From positions 1 through 33,221 of the forward strand of contig LIDE01000038.1 of the NCBI GenBank assembly GCA_001438605.1: a stretch of 33,221 nucleotides of DNA, in the 5' to 3' direction. How positions within the stretch are numbered: the stretch's first letter is position 1; each line of letters starts with the position of its first letter. The position numbers were made by a program, and so were the translations under genes. Below the pieces are notes generated by a model. The model made no database searches and was not told the DNA's origin. It was given only the letters and a program-made list of their open reading frames with translations. This DNA comes from SAR92 bacterium BACL16 MAG-120619-bin48. GTDB taxonomy: Bacteria; Pseudomonadota; Gammaproteobacteria; Pseudomonadales; Porticoccaceae. Positions 1 to 8,784 of the stretch are shown here, piece after piece.

Positions 1-1364
1 CTGTCATAGAAGCTTTCAACCATTACGCGCTCATTTAATCCATGAGCATAGCTATCACTATCCTTCCCATAAAAACCATCAACACCGTAGCTTGGAATAC
101 CTGCGGCGCGGAAATGCATACCATCAGTGCCGCCAGACGACATGCTTGGAACTATTTCAAGACCTGGATATTTTATGTCTATGGCTTTTTGAAGTGCTGC
201 CAAGACGTCACTGCGCATAGGAGAAGCGTCGCTTTCAGTGGCTTCATCTAACATGACAAACTCAATGGCAGAATTGTCCACCACGCGCTTGAGTTCAGCG
301 ACGGTGTTTTCTACGCCGACCCCTGGGAATATTCGGCAATTCACCGTTGCTGTAGCCGACTGTGGCAGGGCATTCTCAGCATGGCCAGCGCGCAACATGG
401 TCGCAACGCAAGTCGTTCCCAACGTACCGACAATACTGCTGTTAGCGCGCAGAATTTTAATCGCCTCCACGTCCGCGGGATTGCGTGCAAAGGTGCGCAT
501 AGCGTCACCCACCTGTCCTTCTGTCCGCAGTCCCGTGCTCTTGAAATACGCAAGTGTTAGATCGTTGTGCATCACCGGAAATTTGTAGTCTTCAATTTTT
601 GTTAAAGCCCGAGCGAGTTCATAAATCGCATTGTCATCCCGCGGCATGCTACTGTGCCCACCGGGATTGCGCACGACCAGGTCCCAGGTAACATAGGTTT
701 TTTCGGCTGCTTGAAGATCAAAACTTGCGGGCGCACCGCCCGACTCAGGGAGAGTTGCACCACCGGCATCTGCGTTTAATACAAACTCGCTGTCGGTCAA
801 TTCGCGAAATTCCTTTACCAGCGCTTTAGTGCTTGCCATGGAGGTTTCTTCGTCACCAGAAAACGCAATAATAAGATCACGTCCGGGAACCCATCCCTCA
901 GCCTTAAGCCTTAAAAAGCCGACGGTCACCGCAGTCATACCGAGTTTGTTATCAACGGTCCCACGACCAAAATAGTACCCATCCTCTTCAATCAACTTAA
1001 ACGGATCGCGCTCCCAATCTTCTCGAAGAGCATCCACAACATCCATGTGTGCAGAAATACTTATCGGCTTTTTCCCGAGCGACCCATCTCCTCGATAGCG
1101 CACAACTAATGCAGCAGTGCCAGCAACTTCTAACACATGAATATCAGCTTTTGGAAACCCTCCCTTTTCGAATTCAGCAGCTAAATAGCGCGCGAGCGTC
1201 GGCACTAAGCGCTGCCCCTCAGCGGTTCGCATTTCAACCACGGTCTTAAATATTTCAAAGGCTTTTTCACCGAATGGCATTGTTCTGTCTGCAGCAAACA
1301 GAGGGCCTGCCTGTGCGATACACAAACAGACCGCAGCTAAGAGGTTGAAGTATTTATTTTTCAT
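1..1364 (-). CDS. Secreted M20-family metallopeptidase (partial, C-terminus off the window)
   Basis: This frame is open from an ATG at 1364 to the window edge (454 complete codons), so the C-terminus is missing. The first ~25 residues form a signal peptide (basic MKNKYF, then a hydrophobic stretch ending near LFAA), which places the enzyme in the periplasm or outside. The M20/M28-type di-zinc core is visible: SAHMDVVD (metal His and Asp), GRGTVDNK (bridging Asp), SGDEET (catalytic Glu plus metal Glu), LNADAGG, and a dimerisation-domain GGHSSMP. Family members hydrolyse peptides, acylamino acids or carboxypeptidase substrates; which one applies cannot be read here. It is separated by 95 bp from the HMG-CoA reductase gene on the same strand, and no terminator is evident between them. 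Confidence 0.9.
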   Translation of the reverse strand, partial: MKNKYFNLLAAVCLCIAQAGPLFAADRTMPFGEKAFEIFKTVVEMRTAEGQRLVPTLARYLAAEFEKGGFPKADIHVLEVAGTAALVVRYRGDGSLGKKPISISAHMDVVDALREDWERDPFKLIEEDGYYFGRGTVDNKLGMTAVTVGFLRLKAEGWVPGRDLIIAFSGDEETSMASTKALVKEFRELTDSEFVLNADAGGATLPESGGAPASFDLQAAEKTYVTWDLVVRNPGGHSSMPRDDNAIYELARALTKIEDYKFPVMHNDLTLAYFKSTGLRTEGQVGDAMRTFARNPADVEAIKILRANSSIVGTLGTTCVATMLRAGHAENALPQSATATVNCRIFPGVGVENTVAELKRVVDNSAIEFVMLDEATESDASPMRSDVLAALQKAIDIKYPGLEIVPSMSSGGTDGMHFRAAGIPSYGVDGFYGKDSDSYAHGLNERVMVESFYD

Positions 1365-1459
1365 GGATGCACTCTTTTTATTTTTATTGACGTTTTCTAA
1401 CCATCTAATTTTACACAGGCATCATTATCTTGATACCGGCACGTTTACATCTCAGGGCA

Positions 1460-2626
1460 TTACCGATTGCGCCCGAGAGCATCATGGCTGGTGACCCAAT
1501 CACCGGCCAGCACTGCGCTCATCAATGAAATTTCGCCAGCTAGCACAGTCGCACCAATAATTTCAGCTAACTTATGCACTTTGCCCGCGCCACTGCAACC
1601 CAACAGTTCAAGGCACTCTTTCTGAGTCGGCAGGCCAGTACCACCACCAAATGTTGCAATAATGAGCGAGGGAATAGTGATCGACAGATAATAGTCGCCA
1701 TTATCAGTGAGATCTGCATAGACAATCGCAGCAGATGATTCAGCAACATTGGCCACATCTTGGCCAGTGGCGATAAAAAGCGCGGTGATACCATTTGCAG
1801 AGTGTGCGCCAGTGTTATTTGAGCCCGCCATAAACGCCCCGACCTGACTAATGGCCCGAGCCTTGTAGAGGGCTTCGGCAGAAATATTCATTGTGCTTTG
1901 CAGCAGCGCGCTGGGAATGGTGACCTCAGCAATAACACGTTTACCCCTTGTATGCAGCGTATTCAGCTGGGAGTGTTTTTTATCGGTGTCCATCGCGCCG
2001 GATAACATGTAACGATTAATGCCGGGATAATTAGCCACTATCCACTCGCAGGCGACAAAGGTCGCTTTGCCGACCATATTCTGACCTGCGGCGTCGCCGG
2101 TCGTATAATTAAACCGCAGATAGCGCATTCGAGCGGCGGCATACTGTTCAATATTGCGCAGTTTACCAATAGAGGTCGATGACTCAGCCTGCGCAGCGAT
2201 CTGAGCAAAATTAGCCTCAACCCAAAGGCCAAAAGCTCGCGCCTGTCGTGCATCATCAAAGACAAATACCGGCGCTCGCTGCATGGCGTCGTCAACCACC
2301 GTTACCGTGGCACCACCAGACTCACTCAGCAAGCGCGCGCCGCGATTGTAACTCGCCACCAAGGTGCCCTCTGACGTCGCCATAGGCACGTAAAAAACCC
2401 CTGAAGCGTGCTCGCCGTTAACCCTCAGCGGGCCGACTAAGCCCATGGGCACTTGTGCTACGCCAATAAAATTTTCAATATTCCCCGCTGTTTGCGCTGG
2501 ATCGACGGAATAATGGGCGACATGCTTGAGTGTTACACCGGTTTGGTCAGCGACAAACTCACGACGCTTTGCAGCTGGCGCTTCGGCGTAGTCATTGATG
2601 GGATCACGTGGAATTCGGTTGGACAT
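1460..2626 (-). CDS. Hydroxymethylglutaryl-CoA reductase (class I-like)
   Basis: The 388-residue product carries the HMG-CoA reductase signatures in order: ENFIGVAQVPMGLVGPL, ATSEGTLVAS (catalytic Glu), TTGDAAGQNMV, DTDKKHSQ (catalytic Lys), ATGQDVANV (catalytic Asp), FGGGTGLPTQ, and a C-terminal SHDALGRNR (catalytic His). The enzyme interconverts HMG-CoA and mevalonate with NAD(P)H. The motif set resembles class I (eukaryotic/archaeal catalytic domain) rather than the Pseudomonas mevalonii class II degradative enzyme; this is judged from memory of the motifs. There is no N-terminal membrane anchor. No other mevalonate-pathway gene (HMG-CoA synthase, kinases, decarboxylase, idi) lies in the window, so its metabolic direction is open. 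The gene sits between an M20 peptidase and a cyclic-di-GMP enzyme with which it shares no obvious pathway. Confidence 0.92.
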   Translation of the reverse strand: MSNRIPRDPINDYAEAPAAKRREFVADQTGVTLKHVAHYSVDPAQTAGNIENFIGVAQVPMGLVGPLRVNGEHASGVFYVPMATSEGTLVASYNRGARLLSESGGATVTVVDDAMQRAPVFVFDDARQARAFGLWVEANFAQIAAQAESSTSIGKLRNIEQYAAARMRYLRFNYTTGDAAGQNMVGKATFVACEWIVANYPGINRYMLSGAMDTDKKHSQLNTLHTRGKRVIAEVTIPSALLQSTMNISAEALYKARAISQVGAFMAGSNNTGAHSANGITALFIATGQDVANVAESSAAIVYADLTDNGDYYLSITIPSLIIATFGGGTGLPTQKECLELLGCSGAGKVHKLAEIIGATVLAGEISLMSAVLAGDWVTSHDALGRNR

Positions 2627-2755
2627 AGAAGCTCGCTTATTTTTATTCTTTTGGTATTTGCAGAGTATATGTCGTAATCTCTAGAAAGATAAATAGCCGG
2701 CCCGAATAATCAAAAATTAGCCCTATCTGTGCATAATTCAAGCACAAAAGAGAGG

Positions 2756-5416
2756 TTATTTACGCGAAGCCTCTAGCCATTTCCCAAACTCATCTGCAGG
2801 CACTGGCTTGCTAAATAAATAGCCCTGAAATAATTCGCAGCCGAGACCTTCAAGAAATTCGTATTGCAGCTTAGACTCAACGCCCTCTGCCACAAACTGC
2901 ATACCCAAACTTTTTGCCATCGCGACTATGGTTTTAACAATAATGCTGTCGCCTGGGGTGAGACCAATATTGCGAATAAAAGATTGATCAATTTTAAGCT
3001 GTGACAAGGGCAACTTGGTAAGATAGGACAGAGACGAGTACCCAGTGCCAAAATCATCCAACGAGAATTGCACTCCTGCTTTCTTTAGACGATTCATTTT
3101 TACAATCGTGTCTTTCATATTATCGACAATCAGCGTTTCGGTTATTTCTAACTTTAATAAAGCGGGCGCTATCTTAGCGGCAGATATACTCGCCACAACC
3201 TGTTCAACAAAATCTGCCTGCTGGAATTGTCGCGGACTGATATTTACAGCAACGAAGATACCAGCGGTGTGAGGGTTCTTTTGCCACAGAGCAATTTGCT
3301 GGCACGCACGATCTATAACCCAGCGACCAATCTTCAAAATAAGATCTGTTTTTTCTGCGAGCAAAATAAAGTCCGACGGCGGAACAATACCTAGCGCTGG
3401 ATGTTTCCAACGAATTAGGGCCTCAGCCCCTACCACCCTGCGCTGATTATCTACCTGACCTTGGTAAAATAACTCAAACTGATTTTTCTCACAGGCTGTG
3501 TGTAACGCATTTTCGAGCTTCGCTTTGCGCGTCACTGTCGCCTGCATTTCTGGATCAAAAAAGGCCACTGTGTTGCGCCCCGATTTCTTCGCTTGATACA
3601 TGGCAATATCAGCTTGCTTCAGCAAGTCGTCCATCTTTGCGGTCTGACTTTGAATCAGCGTAGCGCCTATACTGGCGCTGCTAAAAATGACGGAGCCCTG
3701 AATTCGGTAGGGTTGAGAGAGCGCGAATAGAATCTTCTCAGCGACAGCCTGAGTCTGCGCTGGCACATCGAACTCATAGCCCGTTAGGCTGGTTAAGACA
3801 ACCACAAACTCATCACCGCCGATGCGCGCAATGGTGTCCTCATGGCGCAAAATATTTCGCAGTCGCTGAGCCACCTGCCGCAAGAGTAAATCACCAAAAT
3901 CATGCCCTCGTGCATCGTTAATATCTTTAAAATTATCAAGATCGATAAACAGCAGCGCTGCCTCATGATTTTCCCGCCAACTGCCCGCTTTTACCTGTGA
4001 CAATCTATCGAGTAAGAGACGTCGATTTGGCAATCCCGTCAGAGGATCGAAAAAAGCGAGGTTGTGAATTTCACCGGCGTCTCTTTTTTTGCCGGTGATG
4101 TCATTACAGGCTAAAACATAGTTGCGAACATGATCATTGAGGCCTTTAAATGCGGTTATTCTCACATTGAGCTCTATAGGGCGGCCATTATGAGTTTCCT
4201 CGGAAATTTCCCCCTCCCACAGCCCCTCTTTCTCCACTTTCGCCCAAATATCACGGTAGAAATCATGTGACTGTTTATTATGACCCAAGAAGTGCAGCGG
4301 CATACCAACAACATCGTCAGCCTTACAGCGCATAATATCGAGGTATCCCTGATTGACGCGCAAAACTTTTGTATCGCTGTCAGTAATGATCAACCCCTCT
4401 TTCACATCAAAGGTTAGTGCCGATAATCGCTGTTCTTCCAAGTATCGATTGAGCTCGGTTAAATCGCGAATAAAGCAGGTGAAAAAATTGACTCCTCGAC
4501 GCTGCAAAGCACTAACCGCCACTTCGATTGGAATGCGTTTGCTGTCTGCGCGCGTTACTTTAATTTCAAAGCGACGATTTTTGACGGCATTTATACCGTT
4601 TTTTAAAAACTGCAACATGCCCTCGCGAACCGGCTCATGGAAATGCTTATCGACGAGAAGTTCAAGCACATCGCAACCCTCCACGTCCTGCGCGGTATAG
4701 CCCAATAGCTTTTCCGCCGCAGGATTCCAATAGACCACACGACCTTCTTTATCTACGCTGATCACGGCATCCAACGCCACATCTAAAATTTGGCGGGAGA
4801 GCATTTCAGACTCAATCTGCATATTCACAGCATCGCCCAGAGAGATAATGCTTTGCTCTATTTCAACTTCGAGCCGACAATTTTTCGCCGCGAGAAAGGA
4901 TTCCGTTTTTGCCAGTGCAATAATACGGTAACGAAGCTCTATATGCTTCATCGCCATACGCGCCAAAATATAGAGAATTTTTCGCTGTGCATCGCTCAGC
5001 AGGCGTGGAGAGTAGTCGAGCACACAGAGGGTGCCGATAGCACTGCCATTGGCTGCCACCAAGGGCACTCCGGCATAAAAGCGGAACTGAGGATCATCGG
5101 CAACCAAAGGGTTGTCATGAAAACGCTCATCGAGCAGCGTGTCGGGGACTTCCATGATGGTGTCAGGCGCTAAAATAGCGTGCGCACAAAAGGCCGTATC
5201 GCGGTCTGATTCGTGGATATCAAGCCCTACCTTAGACTTAAACCACTGGCGCTTCTCGTCAACCAACGATATCAGCGCTACAGGCATACCGAGCACTTCC
5301 GCGGCTAACGCAGTGATCTCATCGAATTCGACTTCGGGCTCGGTATCGAGTAATTCAAAGTCTCGTAAACTCTGGAGCCTGCTGTATTCGTCGTCCGCTA
5401 ACAGAGCCTTAATCAT
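2756..5416 (-). CDS. GAF-PAS-PAS-GGDEF-EAL cyclic-di-GMP enzyme
   Basis: This 886-residue soluble signalling protein has a GAF domain (about 25-165, with the conserved RQWFKSKVGL region), two PAS domains (about 205-320 and 330-440), then GGDEF (about 450-615) and EAL (about 625-880). The GGDEF active site is intact (IGGDEFVVVL). An RHED motif five residues upstream fits the RxxD inhibitory I-site, so diguanylate cyclase activity with product inhibition is plausible. The EAL side keeps EAL itself (AEALIRW), the N and E ligands (NISPRQF, LEITET), DDFGTGYSS, KIDQSF and VAEGVES, so phosphodiesterase activity is also plausible. There are no membrane segments, so inputs should be cytoplasmic small molecules, redox or light. 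The start lacks a strong Shine-Dalgarno sequence. Confidence 0.95.
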   Translation of the reverse strand: MIKALLADDEYSRLQSLRDFELLDTEPEVEFDEITALAAEVLGMPVALISLVDEKRQWFKSKVGLDIHESDRDTAFCAHAILAPDTIMEVPDTLLDERFHDNPLVADDPQFRFYAGVPLVAANGSAIGTLCVLDYSPRLLSDAQRKILYILARMAMKHIELRYRIIALAKTESFLAAKNCRLEVEIEQSIISLGDAVNMQIESEMLSRQILDVALDAVISVDKEGRVVYWNPAAEKLLGYTAQDVEGCDVLELLVDKHFHEPVREGMLQFLKNGINAVKNRRFEIKVTRADSKRIPIEVAVSALQRRGVNFFTCFIRDLTELNRYLEEQRLSALTFDVKEGLIITDSDTKVLRVNQGYLDIMRCKADDVVGMPLHFLGHNKQSHDFYRDIWAKVEKEGLWEGEISEETHNGRPIELNVRITAFKGLNDHVRNYVLACNDITGKKRDAGEIHNLAFFDPLTGLPNRRLLLDRLSQVKAGSWRENHEAALLFIDLDNFKDINDARGHDFGDLLLRQVAQRLRNILRHEDTIARIGGDEFVVVLTSLTGYEFDVPAQTQAVAEKILFALSQPYRIQGSVIFSSASIGATLIQSQTAKMDDLLKQADIAMYQAKKSGRNTVAFFDPEMQATVTRKAKLENALHTACEKNQFELFYQGQVDNQRRVVGAEALIRWKHPALGIVPPSDFILLAEKTDLILKIGRWVIDRACQQIALWQKNPHTAGIFVAVNISPRQFQQADFVEQVVASISAAKIAPALLKLEITETLIVDNMKDTIVKMNRLKKAGVQFSLDDFGTGYSSLSYLTKLPLSQLKIDQSFIRNIGLTPGDSIIVKTIVAMAKSLGMQFVAEGVESKLQYEFLEGLGCELFQGYLFSKPVPADEFGKWLEASRK

Positions 5417-5776
5417 TATGATGTTATCGAGCTAGAGTCCGCTCTATCCATTGAGGAAAGGAACCCAGCCCATAAAAAAAGAATCCCCCTAGTCATAAAC
5501 GTCGCTCCATGCGCTTTTGGTAAAAATAATCCCTATTTGGAGCAAGTTGTTCAACTCTACGTTAGCTTGCCCCTTCCCTTGACCTAATTTTTTAGCATTT
5601 TGCCAAAAACATCAAGGCCGATATCGAAAACTGCAATCGGATTAGCATGAGTCACAGAATCAAGTAAAAGGCACAAAAAAAGCCCCCAGTCACAAGCCAA
5701 CTGCGGGCCTACATCTGAGGGCTGGACTGGGGCGCAAGCCTGCGCCGCCGGAACGCTTAATTTGGGAAAAGGCGTG
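5417..5776. other. Intergenic region, 360 bp
   Basis: No convincing coding frame was found. The left part should hold the promoter of the leftward GGDEF-EAL gene, but no clean -35/-10 pair stands out; a short inverted repeat TAGAG/CTCTA (5433-5437 and 5442-5446) lies just upstream of the start. The right part holds the terminator of the leftward lipoprotein gene, listed separately. Confidence 0.6.
5674..5733 (-). terminator. Rho-independent terminator of the lipoprotein gene
   Basis: Arms CCCCAGTC (5684-5691) and GACTGGGG (5725-5732) can pair. A run of A residues at 5675-5681 becomes a U-tract on the minus-strand transcript. An alternative shorter hairpin, GCCCCCAG with CTGCGGGC, uses the same T-proximal arm. 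A further hairpin GGCGCA-AGCC-TGCGCC (5731-5746) lies immediately upstream in the transcript. The position, about 45-100 bp after the stop at 5777, fits. Confidence 0.7.
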
Positions 5777-6601
5777 TTACATACGAATATACAGGTGCGT
5801 CACCTGAACGCCCTCTTCCTCAAAAGTCTGCTTTAAATGATCTAGATCAAGTAATTCAGTCACCATTTTCTGTTCAGAACCCACATAGCCCTCAACAGAG
5901 CCTCCACGTCCGGTTTCGATAACTAAACCTGACGCAGAGATATCCAGAGATCCAAAGCCATAGGATGGAGTAGGTTGCCCATCAATAGATTGATTTTGGA
6001 AGAAAATATAATGCCGCCCGCCGATTAGCTTCATCTGAGAAAAATTGTCTGACTCCGCTGCTGCACTGCCATTAATCTCTCTCGCTTCAAGCCTCCAAAG
6101 ACCATCAAACGCTGATGTCTCACTAGAGAGACGCGTCCACACCTCATCGAGATCATAGTCACCCTCTGGCGAAGGCATGCCCTTGATGCTCTGCGTGTAC
6201 CCATTTTCAGTGGCGGCAACAGCCAGCTCAAAGCGATAGCCTTCAACAGGGCCATCTTGATTGGCAATCGGCGTTTCAATCAACACACCATTTGACCACT
6301 CTGCATAGCCCGCGCCCGCATCGACCTTGTTGGTCAAATCATTAAAAAATGCAAACATAAAGCGATTGCCGTTGTAAATTTTCATTTGATCACGATAGTA
6401 ACTATTGGCTTCACCCTGCTTAGTGACAATCACACTCTCCAAAGAGTAGGCACCGTCGGCAACAACCGCTGTTGTATCGACATTGGCGTCGGTCGCTGCC
6501 ACCGACGCAGGCTCTGACGCAACCCCTGACGCATCGTCATCCATAGCGCACCCAGCCAACAAGCTAGCCAACATGATTGATATCAAGACTTTAAACTGCA
6601 T
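5777..6601 (-). CDS. Predicted outer-membrane lipoprotein with duplicated domain, function unknown
   Basis: The start is placed at 6601 (274 residues) because GGGGAG precedes it at normal spacing and the product then begins directly with a lipoprotein signal, MQFKVLISIMLASLLAGC. The lipobox LAGC puts the lipidated Cys at residue 18, with Ala at +2, consistent with outer-membrane sorting. A low-complexity Ala/Asp/Val linker follows (about 20-48). The rest is two related copies, about 50-124 and 167-244: each has an aromatic-x-LE opening, QMKI/QMKL, GxR with an aromatic stretch, GLVIET/GVLIET, and VEGY. The protein is not recognised as a named family; lipocalin-like or other beta-rich folds are possible but unproven. 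It has its own terminator and appears monocistronic. Confidence 0.75.
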   Translation of the reverse strand: MQFKVLISIMLASLLAGCAMDDDASGVASEPASVAATDANVDTTAVVADGAYSLESVIVTKQGEANSYYRDQMKIYNGNRFMFAFFNDLTNKVDAGAGYAEWSNGVLIETPIANQDGPVEGYRFELAVAATENGYTQSIKGMPSPEGDYDLDEVWTRLSSETSAFDGLWRLEAREINGSAAAESDNFSQMKLIGGRHYIFFQNQSIDGQPTPSYGFGSLDISASGLVIETGRGGSVEGYVGSEQKMVTELLDLDHLKQTFEEEGVQVTHLYIRM

Positions 6602-6640
6602 TTGCTCACTCCCCATATAAAATCTGTTTTTTAAACCGAT

Positions 6641-6672
6641 CTGTGTTTTAAATGACCTGTGTTTTAAATGAC
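6641..6672. repeat. Perfect 16-bp tandem duplication in a 5' leader
   Basis: CTGTGTTTTAAATGAC occurs at 6641-6656 and again at 6657-6672, immediately upstream of the lipoprotein start (6601). A partly matching copy (CTGTTTTTTAAA) lies closer to the gene. It could be replication slippage or a duplicated regulatory site. Confidence 0.8.
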
Positions 6673-6917
6673 CCGTTAAAACGATCAATGTCGCTTTCAT
6701 TCTAACCTAGCAGCTCTTCCTGCGCGTTTAGCCCGCTAGATATATTCACGCTCCAATGCTACTACAGCAACCGAGGAAAGCCCACAGAAAATCTACAGAT
6801 CTATTCACTACCGCATAAATCAGCTGCCAGGCTATGCCAGAGCGAACTTACGTTAAAAGCAGGTTAGAATGGGCCTCTTAACACCACCTCAAGCAAAACG
6901 TATAGGGAGTAACATCC
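6673..6917. other. Intergenic region between divergent genes
   Basis: Together with the tandem repeat, this makes a 316-bp non-coding stretch between the lipoprotein start (6601) and the DUF1244 start (6918). A possible -10 (TAGAAT, 6865-6870) for the rightward gene is seen without a convincing -35. No RNA gene was recognised. Confidence 0.45.
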
Positions 6918-7196
6918 ATGAGTATTGAACTGGAAGCGGCCGCCTTTCGACGGCTACTCAAGCATTTAGACGACAACAAAGACGTGCAAAATATTGACCT
7001 AATGATCCTAGCGGGATTTTGTCGCAACTGCCTCAGCAAATGGTATCGCACAGCGGCCGAAGAGCGTGGAATTCCCTTAAGCGACGAGCAGGCCCGCGAG
7101 GTGATTTACGGCATGCCTTACAGCGAATGGAAGGCCAAGCACCAAGCCCCCGCCAGCGACGCGCAGCTCAGTGCTCTTGCGGCAAGACAGGCCTAG
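6918..7196 (+). CDS. DUF1244 family small protein
   Basis: A 92-residue product with the family hallmark NIDLM-x-LAGFCRNCLSKWY (Cys35 and Cys38) and the downstream YGMPYxEWKxKHQ stretch. DUF1244 proteins are small helical proteins common in Proteobacteria, and no biochemical function is firmly assigned. The CxxC pair could bind metal or form a disulfide; that is inference. A good Shine-Dalgarno (GGGAG) precedes the ATG. The gene converges on cysteine synthase with only 3 bp between the two stop codons and no terminator between. Confidence 0.9.
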   Translation: MSIELEAAAFRRLLKHLDDNKDVQNIDLMILAGFCRNCLSKWYRTAAEERGIPLSDEQAREVIYGMPYSEWKAKHQAPASDAQLSALAARQA

Positions 7197-7199
7197 TTA

Positions 7200-8282
7200 T
7201 TACTCACCGACGAGGTGGTAGCCGGGGGTTGACTCAGACAATGCCACTTCTTCCGCGCTCATCGCCTCGCCAATACCCTCGAACAGCGCAGACGACAGAT
7301 AGCGTTCGCCGGTGTCCGGGAGCATGCACAAAATCACCGAGCCCGGCGCTGCTTTTGCTGCAACTTGCAGAGCGACAGAGAAGGACGCACCCCCAGAAAT
7401 ACCCGTAAAAATACCCTCTTTTTGCGCAAGCAACCGAGATGCCTTTATGCCCTCTTGTCCGTCAATCGGGACAAGCTGGTCATACTGTTTTGCGTCAATC
7501 CCCTGTTGCAGTACCTTGGGAATAAAATCTGGCGTCCAACCCTGAATCAAATGCGGCTGAAACGCGGGGTGGCTTGCCGTAGGTGAGCCATCGGCAGCGC
7601 GCCCCTGCACCTGCCCGCTCTCGATCAGCTGAGCATTTAAGGGCTCGCTGAGCACAATCTGAGTCTCCGGACGCTCTCTGCGCAACACCTGCGCCACACC
7701 GGAAAATGTGCCGCCGGTACCGTAACCGGTCACCCAGTAATCCAGGCGGCTGTCTTTGAAGTCAGCCAAAATTTCTCGCGCGGTGGTGTTGGCATGGATT
7801 TTCGCATTGGCCTCTGTCTCAAACTGTCGAGCGAAGAACCAGCCATTGGCATCGGCCAATTCTACCGCTTTGCGATAACAGCCCATCGCCTTGTCTGCTT
7901 TTGGTGTAAGAATCACTTTTGCGCCTAAAAAACGCATTAGCTTGCGCCGCTCTATCGAGACGCTGGTCGGCATTGTCGCGACAAAAGGGTATCCCTTAGC
8001 CGCACAGACCATGGCCAAACCGACACCCGTATTCCCACTGGTTGCCTCGATCACTGTTTGACCGGGCTTCAATGCACCACTGGCCTCAGCCTCTTCAATA
8101 ATACTGATGGCGAGGCGATCCTTAACCGATCCCCCCGGATTAAAAAACTCCGCCTTCACATAAAGCTCAACATGTGCCGGTGCGAGGGTATTGATCCTGA
8201 CACAGGGCGTGTCACCAATGGTATCTAATATGCTGCTATACAACTGGCCTCGGCCTTGGGTGGTTCTCGATAACGTGGTCAT
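7200..8282 (-). CDS. cysK: Cysteine synthase (O-acetylserine sulfhydrylase, PLP fold-type II)
   Basis: The start is placed at ATG 8282, preceded by GGAG at nine bases, giving 360 residues; an in-frame TTG at 8300 is less likely. The protein shows the PLP-lysine motif NPGGSVKDR, the TSGNTG substrate loop, the phosphate-binding GTGGT loop, the GISGGAS region and the GERYLSS C-terminal motif. It makes L-cysteine from O-acetylserine and sulfide in the cytoplasm. At 360 residues it is longer than a typical CysK (about 310-325) because of insertions in the substrate-binding half (around GRAADGSPTASHPAF) and a C-terminal extension. Selectivity between CysK, CysM and cystathionine beta-synthase-like activity is therefore not certain. 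A DUF2805 gene lies 64 bp upstream on the same strand. Confidence 0.88.
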   Translation of the reverse strand: MTTLSRTTQGRGQLYSSILDTIGDTPCVRINTLAPAHVELYVKAEFFNPGGSVKDRLAISIIEEAEASGALKPGQTVIEATSGNTGVGLAMVCAAKGYPFVATMPTSVSIERRKLMRFLGAKVILTPKADKAMGCYRKAVELADANGWFFARQFETEANAKIHANTTAREILADFKDSRLDYWVTGYGTGGTFSGVAQVLRRERPETQIVLSEPLNAQLIESGQVQGRAADGSPTASHPAFQPHLIQGWTPDFIPKVLQQGIDAKQYDQLVPIDGQEGIKASRLLAQKEGIFTGISGGASFSVALQVAAKAAPGSVILCMLPDTGERYLSSALFEGIGEAMSAEEVALSESTPGYHLVGE

Positions 8283-8346
8283 CTGGGTAGTCTCCGTCAA
8301 TGATGTCGTTTAAGGCCAAAGTATAGCCTGACTTTCTCTCTATGAC

Positions 8347-8643
8347 TCAAGAACGCTTGTACTGCGTTGGACAATAACCGCGACTTACCTCGGGCGAGCG
8401 CAATTGCAAATGCTTAGTCTTGCGCCCAGAGACGCGCTCACGCCATAGGCGAAACGAACGCCCCTTAAGCTCACTGCGCATCAACAAAATAACCCCTGAC
8501 TCATTGAGCCCAAAGATCTGCTCGATCGCCTCAAAGGGTGTGCGGTCTTCCCACGCCATTTCGACAATGCGCGACACTTCGCTGGCAGTGAGCTGTCCTT
8601 GAGGCGGCAGTATCGTGGGTACAGGGGGCTGATAGGTGTTCAT
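8347..8643 (-). CDS. DUF2805 / TIGR03643 family small protein
   Basis: The start is placed at the internal ATG 8643 (98 residues), since the extra upstream residues look unrelated to the family. The diagnostic core is present: EVSRIVEMAWEDRTPFEAI, FGLNESGVI, LMRSELKGRSFRLWRERV and SGRKTKH. The family is small, soluble and helical, with a helix-turn-helix-like arrangement, and has no established function. The C-terminal tail beyond the SGRKTKH motif is slightly longer than I would expect. The gene may be co-transcribed with cysteine synthase 64 bp downstream. Confidence 0.85.
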   Translation of the reverse strand: MNTYQPPVPTILPPQGQLTASEVSRIVEMAWEDRTPFEAIEQIFGLNESGVILLMRSELKGRSFRLWRERVSGRKTKHLQLRSPEVSRGYCPTQYKRS

Positions 8644-8784
8644 GGCAGAAATTCCGTCACTTTTAATGCTTGTGATACGCAACAGCGCCGCAATCCGATG
8701 AGTCACGGGGGTGTTACATTTTTGCGCCGAGTCATGTAGAGTCTCGCCTAATTATAATTTTTAACCCAATACTAGTAGCCAACT

